Assembly (NCBI RefSeq): GCF_040930455.2
Contig: NZ_CP170494.1
Reading direction: 5' to 3' (one strand)
DNA from: Neopusillimonas maritima
GTDB taxonomy: Bacteria; Pseudomonadota; Gammaproteobacteria; Burkholderiales; Burkholderiaceae_B
DNA: 64,000 nucleotides
The notes under the pieces were generated by a model that worked only from the letters and a program-made list of their open reading frames with translations, was not told the DNA's origin and did no database searches. Position 1 is the first letter of the stretch. Each line of letters begins with the position of its first letter. This document shows positions 58,653 through 64,000 of the stretch, piece by piece. The position numbers and the translations under genes were made by a program.

Positions 58653-59819
58653 ATGAAAAAAAACTATTTATTGGCGTGTATCTTAGCCGTATCGTTTTTT
58701 GGGCAACAGGCGATGGCCGATGTGAAAATTGGCTTTACCGGGGCGCTTTCTGGGCCGGCAGCAGCTCTAGGGCAGGATCAATATGATGGCTTCATGCTGG
58801 CTGTTGAGCAGAACAAAGGAATGTTAGGAGGAGAGGCCGTTGAAGTCATTCGTGAGGATGACCAGGTTAAGCCCGAGATTGGTCTGCAAGCGGCCAGAAA
58901 GCTGGTTGATCAGGATAAAGTCGATGCAATCGTTGGGATGGGGTTTACCAATGTGTTGATGGCGATGTTGCCTCCTATTATTGATTCCGGTGTCGTTGCA
59001 ATCGCCACCAATTCAGGCCCGTTGACACTTTCAGGAGCGGGTTGTCAGCCTAATGTGTTTTCCACCGCTTGGCAAAGCGACGGCCCGGCGGAAGCAATGG
59101 GAGTGTACGCACAAGAGAATAATTTCAATAATGTTTATTTGATGGCGCCGAATTATCAAGCCGGTAAGGAAATGTTGGCCGGTTTCAAGCGATTTTATAA
59201 GGGAGATGTGGTTGACGAAGTTTATACCCCTTTGTCGCAAACTGATTTTTCGGCTGAGATTACCATGTTGCAAGCATCTTCCCCTGAAGCGGTATTTGTA
59301 TTCTACCCCGGCGGTTTAGGCATTAATTTTGTGAAACAGATGCGCCAGGCGGGCATGCTGGAAAAAATCCCGGTTTTGTCTGTTTTTACGGTCGATGGTA
59401 CGACGCTTCCTGCTCTTAAAGGGCTTGCTGATGGTGTGATTGCCGGCGCTATGTGGGATGCCTCGCTTGAAAATGACGCTAGTAAAGAGTTTGTAAAAGC
59501 GTATCAGGAAAAATATGGCAGAGTTCCCAGTTTGTATTCAGCGTCTGGCTATGATGCGGCCAATTTGTTGGGTGCTGCGATTGAAAGTGTTGATGGCAAA
59601 GTGAGCGATAAGGTGAAGTTTGCCGCCGCGGTGAAAGAGGCAGGATCCAGTTTTCAGTCAGTTAGAGGACCTTTTAAGTTCAACAACAATAATATGCCCA
59701 TTCAGAATTTTTACGCTTTTCAGGCGGAAAAAACTGACGATGGCGTAATGATGAAACACATCGATACGCCGTTGAAAAATCACAAAGATGCTTATCACAA
59801 CGAATGTAAGTTGAAGTAG
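58653..59819 (+). CDS. ABC transporter substrate-binding protein (branched-chain amino acid/aromatic acid type)
   Basis: Periplasmic solute-binding protein of the LivK/Peripla_BP_6 type, 388 residues from ATG 58653 (AAGGAGA upstream). Signal peptide of about 22 residues (KKNYLLACILAVSFFGQQAMA). The mature protein begins DVKIGFTGALSGPAAALG, as usual for the family, which binds branched-chain amino acids, amides or aromatic acids. It is the first gene of a five-gene import system. The genomic setting favours a carboxylate catabolised by the BKACE operon rather than leucine. Confidence 0.92.
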   Translation: MKKNYLLACILAVSFFGQQAMADVKIGFTGALSGPAAALGQDQYDGFMLAVEQNKGMLGGEAVEVIREDDQVKPEIGLQAARKLVDQDKVDAIVGMGFTNVLMAMLPPIIDSGVVAIATNSGPLTLSGAGCQPNVFSTAWQSDGPAEAMGVYAQENNFNNVYLMAPNYQAGKEMLAGFKRFYKGDVVDEVYTPLSQTDFSAEITMLQASSPEAVFVFYPGGLGINFVKQMRQAGMLEKIPVLSVFTVDGTTLPALKGLADGVIAGAMWDASLENDASKEFVKAYQEKYGRVPSLYSASGYDAANLLGAAIESVDGKVSDKVKFAAAVKEAGSSFQSVRGPFKFNNNNMPIQNFYAFQAEKTDDGVMMKHIDTPLKNHKDAYHNECKLK

Positions 59820-59825
59820 GCGGTT

Positions 59826-60752
59826 ATGACAATTTCGCTTTTGCTTGGCCAGTTGCTGAATGGATTGCAGTATGGTGTCTTGCTATTTCTTTTGGCAGCT
59901 GGTCTGACGCTTGTGTTTGGCATTATGAGTTTCGTTAACCTGGCTCATGGTTCGTTATACATGTTGGGTGCGTACGCCGCGGCAGTCGTGGGGGGGCAAA
60001 CTGGATCGTTTGTATTAAGTGTGTCAGCTGCAGTCATTACGGGGTTAGTTGTTGGCGCTTTCCTGGAGTGGGTGGCGGTCTCCCGTTTGTACCGTAGAGA
60101 CCATCTTGACCATGTGTTGGCGACATTTGGCTTGATTTTGTTCTTTAACGAACTGGTTAATATCATTTGGGGGCCTCAACCGCTTTACTTGGCCCTTCCT
60201 CACTGGTTGTCGGGCACATTTGAACTGCTCGGTTTTTCTTATCCCTTGTATCGACTCGTGATTATTTTTGTAGGTCTACTGGTTGCAATAGGAAGCCAAT
60301 GGTTGATTCACAGAACGCGTGTTGGAATGTTGATACGTGCGGGGTCCGTTAACCCTCAAATGGTTGGTGCGTTGGGTGTCAATATTCGATTGCTGAACGC
60401 GTTTTTATTTGCGCTGGGTGCTGCGCTTGCGGCATTGGCCGGGGCGATGTCAGGCCCAGTGCTAGCGATACAAAGTGGAATGGGCGAACCGGTGCTGATT
60501 ACCACTCTGGTTGTAATTGTGATTGGAGGTATCGGTTCGGTGCGTGGTGCACTTTACGCAAGTTTGCTTGTTGGCGTCATTGATACATTAGGCCGCACTT
60601 TCCTTCCTTTCTATATTCGTGAGTTCGCGAGTCGCGACATAGCCAATGCAGCCGGTCCAGCTTTGGCATCAATGATGGTTTATTTGTTAATGGCATCGGT
60701 GTTGATCTGGAGGCCTCAAGGTTTATTTCCAGCTATTGGAGGTGCCCGATGA
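59826..60752 (+). CDS. ABC transporter permease, LivH type
   Basis: Inner-membrane permease of a branched-chain-type importer, 308 residues with about eight hydrophobic segments. Family marks: LLNGLQYGVLLFLLAAGLTLVFG at the N-terminus (split about residues 8-30), MSFVNLAHGSLYMLGAY, and the cytoplasmic loop VIGGIGSVRGALYASLLVGV that contacts the ATPases. It overlaps the LivM-type gene by four bases (ATGA). The gene has more A+T than the biosynthetic genes before 55.9 kb, by eye. Confidence 0.93.
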   Translation: MTISLLLGQLLNGLQYGVLLFLLAAGLTLVFGIMSFVNLAHGSLYMLGAYAAAVVGGQTGSFVLSVSAAVITGLVVGAFLEWVAVSRLYRRDHLDHVLATFGLILFFNELVNIIWGPQPLYLALPHWLSGTFELLGFSYPLYRLVIIFVGLLVAIGSQWLIHRTRVGMLIRAGSVNPQMVGALGVNIRLLNAFLFALGAALAALAGAMSGPVLAIQSGMGEPVLITTLVVIVIGGIGSVRGALYASLLVGVIDTLGRTFLPFYIREFASRDIANAAGPALASMMVYLLMASVLIWRPQGLFPAIGGAR

Positions 60753-61738
60753 GGTTTGCCATGCGTTTTTCCGTTTTTTGTTCAGTTGTTGGTTTGTTAT
60801 TTATTGCCGCCATACCATTGTTATTAGATGCCGAGAATAATACTTTTTGGATGCTTTTTATTGCAAGAGTGTTGATCTATGCAATTGCGGCGACGGCGTT
60901 GAATATAGTGTTGGGTTTAGGCGGGTTGGTAAGTTTGGGACATGCATTGTTTTTGGGGATAGGGATGTACAGCGTTGCGTTGTCATCTTATTACGGAATT
61001 GAATCAGGCTGGGTTCACCTGCTATTTACATGCTTTTTGTGCTTGGGTATTGGTTTGATGACTGGTCTTGCAAGCATACGAACGTCGGGTATTGCATTCA
61101 TTATGATCACGCTGGCGTTTGCTCAAATGGGCTATTTCGTTATCGTCAGCTTGAAGCAGTTTGGTGGTGATGATGGGTTGAGCATCGCTCATCACAGTGA
61201 TTTCTCCGGCCTTGTGCTTGATTCGGTGGCCTCTGTCTATTATGTCGCTTGGTTAGTGTTGGTTGCTTCAGTTTATTGGATATTTAAACTTCGCTCGGCT
61301 CCTTTTGGTGTCGTTTTGCGCGCGGGGCGTTTGAACCCCAAACGCGTGATGTCTGTTGGTCTTTCTGTACGGCATTATCAGTTAGCTGCCTATGTAATAT
61401 CCGCAGTGCTCTGCGGTGTAGCTGGATTGCTTATGGCTAATTTGAATGCTTATGCCTCTCCAAGCAGTATGTCTTGGATGGTCTCTGGTGAGTTGATTGT
61501 CATGGTTGTTTTAGGGGGACTTGGAACAGTGGTGGGTCCGGTGTTGGGTGCTGTTGCTTATTTGGGTATTGAGGAGGTCTTTAAGTCTTACACCGAACAC
61601 TGGATGGCACTTCTTGGTTTGGCGATTTTGGCTGTTGCTTTGGCTGGCAAAGCAGGGATCTTGGGTGTGTTGCGAACGCTTTCTTCGAAATGCTTGCATG
61701 CTTCAGGGGTTGTAGGTGTTACGGAGCAGCAAAAATGA
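60749..61738 (+). CDS. ABC transporter permease, LivM type
   Basis: Second inner-membrane permease, 329 residues with about nine hydrophobic segments. Typical blocks: LNIVLGLGGLVSLGHALFLGIG, SIRTSGIAFIMITLAFAQM, and the ATPase-contact loop VVLGGLGTVVGPVLGA. It starts within the LivH-type stop and ends within the next start (both ATGA overlaps), so the stoichiometry of the four membrane-complex subunits is set by coupling. Confidence 0.93.
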   Translation: MRFAMRFSVFCSVVGLLFIAAIPLLLDAENNTFWMLFIARVLIYAIAATALNIVLGLGGLVSLGHALFLGIGMYSVALSSYYGIESGWVHLLFTCFLCLGIGLMTGLASIRTSGIAFIMITLAFAQMGYFVIVSLKQFGGDDGLSIAHHSDFSGLVLDSVASVYYVAWLVLVASVYWIFKLRSAPFGVVLRAGRLNPKRVMSVGLSVRHYQLAAYVISAVLCGVAGLLMANLNAYASPSSMSWMVSGELIVMVVLGGLGTVVGPVLGAVAYLGIEEVFKSYTEHWMALLGLAILAVALAGKAGILGVLRTLSSKCLHASGVVGVTEQQK

Positions 61739-62493
61739 AATCGATATTAACTACTGAAAGGTTAACTAAAAAGTATGGCGCCCTTGTTGTAACAGACAAC
61801 ATTTCGATCGACATCAAACAAGGCGAGATTCATGCAATTATCGGCCCTAATGGCGCCGGGAAGACGACTTTAATTAATCAGTTATCAGGCGAATTGGAGC
61901 CTCAGGAAGGAGAGGTCTATTTCAATGGTAACAACGTCACGGCTCTGAGTATTAGCAAGCGAGCTCGTGCAGGCCTGGTACGTTCTTATCAGATCACGTC
62001 GGTTTTTGATGAGTTGTCTGTGCTAGAGAATGTTGTGTTTTCGTCGTTGGCCTCGCGCAAGCACGCGTATCGTTTTTGGGGCAGTTTGCTTTCGTATAAG
62101 CAAGAAGTTGCTTCCGCATTATCTGCACTTGAGCTTACGGGCTTGGCCGCACAAATGGAATTGCCGGCGCATCAGTTAGGCTACGGGCAGCGGCGTCAGC
62201 TTGAGTTAGCCATGGCTTTGGCCACCAACCCTAAATTTCTCTTGTTAGACGAGCCGATGGCGGGGATGAGTGTACAGGAGTCAAACGTTGTAGTTGAGTT
62301 GCTTAGAAGTTTAAAGCGGCGATACAGCGTGCTTCTGGTTGAGCATGATATGAATGCGGTGTTCGAACTGGCGGATCGCATTAGTGTGCTTGTTTATGGT
62401 CGTATTTTGGTTACTGGAACGCCAGATGAAATAAAGGCGAACGAAGAGGTTCGCGCTGTCTATTTGGGTGAAGAGGAGGTCGCGACCTCATGA
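61735..62493 (+). CDS. ABC transporter ATP-binding protein, LivG type
   Basis: 252 residues from ATG 61735, which overlaps the LivM-type stop; in-frame codons before it lie inside livM. Intact nucleotide site: Walker A GPNGAGKTT, signature region LGYGQRRQLELAMAL in place of LSGGQ, Walker B FLLLDEPMAGM, and switch histidine in LLVEHDMNAVF. It is the fully competent ATPase of the pair; its partner, LivF type, overlaps by four bases. Confidence 0.94.
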   Translation: MKSILTTERLTKKYGALVVTDNISIDIKQGEIHAIIGPNGAGKTTLINQLSGELEPQEGEVYFNGNNVTALSISKRARAGLVRSYQITSVFDELSVLENVVFSSLASRKHAYRFWGSLLSYKQEVASALSALELTGLAAQMELPAHQLGYGQRRQLELAMALATNPKFLLLDEPMAGMSVQESNVVVELLRSLKRRYSVLLVEHDMNAVFELADRISVLVYGRILVTGTPDEIKANEEVRAVYLGEEEVATS

Positions 62494-63203
62494 CGTCTCT
62501 TCTTTCTGTAAATAGTCTATGCGCGGGTTATGGTGCTGCACAGGTTCTATTTGGTATCGATTTTGCTGCCGATCAGGGGCAGGTTGTATCGCTATTGGGT
62601 CGAAATGGTATGGGGCGGTCAACTGTAATCAAATGCTTGTTTGGTTTATTACCAGTGACAAAAGGGGTGATCACTTTCTCTGGTCAGCGCCTTGATCGCA
62701 TGCCATCCTACCGCAGGGCGCAAATGGGTCTTGGTTTTGTTCCAGAGGGTCGCCAGGTTTTTCCTAATTTAACTGTGGAAGAAAATTTGATCGCGACCGC
62801 GCGTTCGTCAAAAAACGCCAAGCTTGAGCCATGGACGCTTAATCGTATTTATCAATTTTTTCCCCGACTTGAAGAACGAAAATCCAATTTCGGTTCTCAG
62901 CTTTCAGGTGGAGAACAACAAATGCTGGCGATTGGCCGGGCCTTGTTAACCAACCCTCGACTATTAATACTGGATGAGGCTACAGAAGGTCTTGCGCCGT
63001 TAATTAGGGCGGAAATATGGGCTGTCTTGACAAGGCTTAAGTACGAAGGGCTTTCGATGATTGTTGTGGATAAAAACATAAGTGCTTTGCTTGAGTTGGC
63101 CGATCAGCACTACGTGATCGAGAAAGGTGTGGTTGTCTGGAACGGTGGTTCGTCTTCTTTGCGCTCCGATTCGCAATTAGTTCAGTCGTACTTGGGCGTC
63201 TGA
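62490..63203 (+). CDS. ABC transporter ATP-binding protein, LivF type, with Arg in the Walker A motif
   Basis: 237 residues. The Walker A motif reads GRNGMGRST (residues 37-45): the usual lysine is Arg43, from codon CGG. Other elements are present: signature LSGGEQQMLAIGRALL, Walker B LLILDEATEGLAP and VVDKNISALLELA at the switch region, where LivF proteins often lack His. The partner LivG-type ATPase is intact, so one of the two ATP sites may be weak or inactive. It could also be a tolerated family variant. Last transporter gene before the FAD monooxygenase. Confidence 0.92.
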   Translation: MTSLLSVNSLCAGYGAAQVLFGIDFAADQGQVVSLLGRNGMGRSTVIKCLFGLLPVTKGVITFSGQRLDRMPSYRRAQMGLGFVPEGRQVFPNLTVEENLIATARSSKNAKLEPWTLNRIYQFFPRLEERKSNFGSQLSGGEQQMLAIGRALLTNPRLLILDEATEGLAPLIRAEIWAVLTRLKYEGLSMIVVDKNISALLELADQHYVIEKGVVVWNGGSSSLRSDSQLVQSYLGV

Positions 63204-63246
63204 TTTCCTGTATTGCATGCACAGCATGGTAATGAAATAGATATAA

Positions 63247-63267
63247 AAGGGCTTGAAGACAGCCCTT
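63247..63267 (+). other. Hairpin between the transporter and the monooxygenase gene
   Basis: AAGGGCT-TGAAGAC-AGCCCTT, a perfect 7-base inverted repeat without a following T-tract. It may stabilise mRNA or partly separate the monooxygenase from the transporter genes. Confidence 0.45.
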
Positions 63268-63306
63268 GAATTAATCACGCAATTTTTAGCAAAGGGAGAC
63301 TTTAGC

Positions 63307-64000
63307 GTGAAAGTAAATATTTTGGGCGGTGGCCCTGCTGGTTTATACGCTGCTTACCGAATTCGTCGTGACCTGCCCAACTCTGAAGTCCAGGTCTTCG
63401 AGCAAAACGATGCGCACACGACCTTTGGTTTTGGGGTAGTGTTCTCCGATAAAGCGCTCGAATTTTTGCGAGCCGGCGATTCGGAAACGCTTGATTTGAT
63501 TACCGCCGGCCTGGAAAGCTGGAGCGATATCGAAATTAATATCCATGGTGAGCGCATTCGAATCGACGGCATTGGGTTTACGGGCATTGCCAGGCTAACG
63601 CTGTTGAACATTCTTCGCGAACAGGCGTTGTCGGTGGGGGCAAAACTTATTAACAGTCATGTGGTTAAAGACCTTGCCGAGCTCGATGATGCCGATCTGG
63701 TGATTGGCGCAGACGGTGTTAATTCATTGGTTCGTAAAACCCATGAAGCCGAATTCGGCACCGAGATCAAACTGCTTGAAAATCGTTTCGCCTGGTTTGG
63801 CGCCACCCGGCCTTTTGATGCGCTCACGCAAACGTTCAAACAACATGATGGCGGTTTTTTCAACGCGCACCACTATCGCTACACGCCCGACATGAGTACC
63901 TTCCTGGTGGAGGTTGATGCGCAGACATTCCAGAAGGCGGGCCTTGAAGATATGTCGGAAGAGCAATCACGTGTGTATTGCGAGAATGTCTTTGCAGATA
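63307..64000 (+). CDS. FAD-dependent monooxygenase, salicylyl-CoA/2-aminobenzoyl-CoA hydroxylase-like (partial, 3' end outside window)
   Basis: The frame is open from GTG 63307 (GGGAG nine bases upstream) to the window end, 231 codons. The N-terminus KVNILGGGPAGLYAAYRIRR is an FAD Rossmann motif; TFGFGVVFSDKALEFL, the block GIGFTGIARLTLLNIL and DLVIGADGVNSLVRK match the flavin domain of salicylyl-CoA 5-hydroxylase and 2-aminobenzoyl-CoA monooxygenase. In those enzymes a second, old-yellow-enzyme-like domain may follow; it would lie outside the window. The place after an acid importer and a BKACE suggests ring hydroxylation of an aryl-CoA. Substrate is inference. Confidence 0.78.
   Translation, partial: MKVNILGGGPAGLYAAYRIRRDLPNSEVQVFEQNDAHTTFGFGVVFSDKALEFLRAGDSETLDLITAGLESWSDIEINIHGERIRIDGIGFTGIARLTLLNILREQALSVGAKLINSHVVKDLAELDDADLVIGADGVNSLVRKTHEAEFGTEIKLLENRFAWFGATRPFDALTQTFKQHDGGFFNAHHYRYTPDMSTFLVEVDAQTFQKAGLEDMSEEQSRVYCENVFAD

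Noticed and set aside
10..63990. CRISPR arrays, tRNA or rRNA genes, insertion sequences and phage genes
   Set aside because: I looked for regular repeats, cloverleaf-like segments and transposase motifs by eye and saw none; a covariance-model search would be needed to exclude tRNAs formally.

Overview
The window looks like a chromosomal segment of a betaproteobacterium of the order Burkholderiales, most likely an Alcaligenaceae relative of Bordetella, Achromobacter or Pusillimonas. This is inferred from protein character and from gene order: iscRSUA-hscBA-fdx next to lysS-prfB, recJ beside an RpfE-type gene, leuCDB-asd-fimV-truA-trpF, and an extended second-type IF-1. No rRNA, tRNA, IS element, phage gene or CRISPR array was recognised. 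Base composition is moderate in G+C for most of the window and looks more A+T-rich by eye from about 56.9 to 63.2 kb.

Layout. 0-5.6 kb: the 3' part of lon, then an IclR-type regulator divergent from an acyl-CoA ligase/enoyl-CoA hydratase operon. 5.6-10.6 kb: lexA under a LexA box, an aromatic aminotransferase, uvrB, and a low-molecular-weight tyrosine phosphatase. 10.6-18.8 kb: a complete ISC iron-sulfur operon behind an extended -10 promoter with two IscR-like sites, then lysS and prfB on the other strand; prfB carries the classical +1 frameshift. 18.9-26.2 kb: ahpC-ahpF, RNA ligase-like 2H phosphoesterase, SixA, infA with a long structured leader, cytochrome b561, a diiron ferritin-like protein, a patatin and a LonN-domain protein. 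26.3-31.7 kb: feruloyl-CoA synthase with a BzdR/BoxR-like regulator, recJ and the RpfE-type gene. 31.7-46 kb: lolC-like/lolD, tatD-like, an FAD monooxygenase, comEC, a PHP phosphatase, a membrane protein, homoserine kinase, dusA, a CBS protein, a YihY/BrkB protein, a DUF2069 protein and selO. 46-55.9 kb: aroC, an M48 lipoprotein protease, then leuC-leuD-leuB-asd-fimV-truA-trpF, which reads as one long biosynthetic run.

55.9-64 kb: accessory catabolic region. Directly after trpF, where trpB and trpA are usual in this group, there is instead a LysR regulator divergent from a DUF849/BKACE enzyme, a cupin, a complete branched-chain-type ABC transporter (binding protein, two permeases, two ATPases), and the start of an FAD monooxygenase resembling salicylyl-CoA/2-aminobenzoyl-CoA hydroxylases. 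The set suggests uptake and breakdown of a carboxylated, possibly aromatic, substrate that cannot be named from sequence alone. It is the best candidate for an undescribed system here: the BKACE lacks one of the usual zinc histidines and the second transporter ATPase has Arg in place of the Walker A Lys.

Other points of interest are two further acyl-CoA-ligase loci (2.4 kb and 26.3 kb) with their own regulators, a possible attenuator in the infA leader, a terminator between ahpC and ahpF, an IscR with widened cysteine spacing, and a LexA operator that abuts the lexA start codon.
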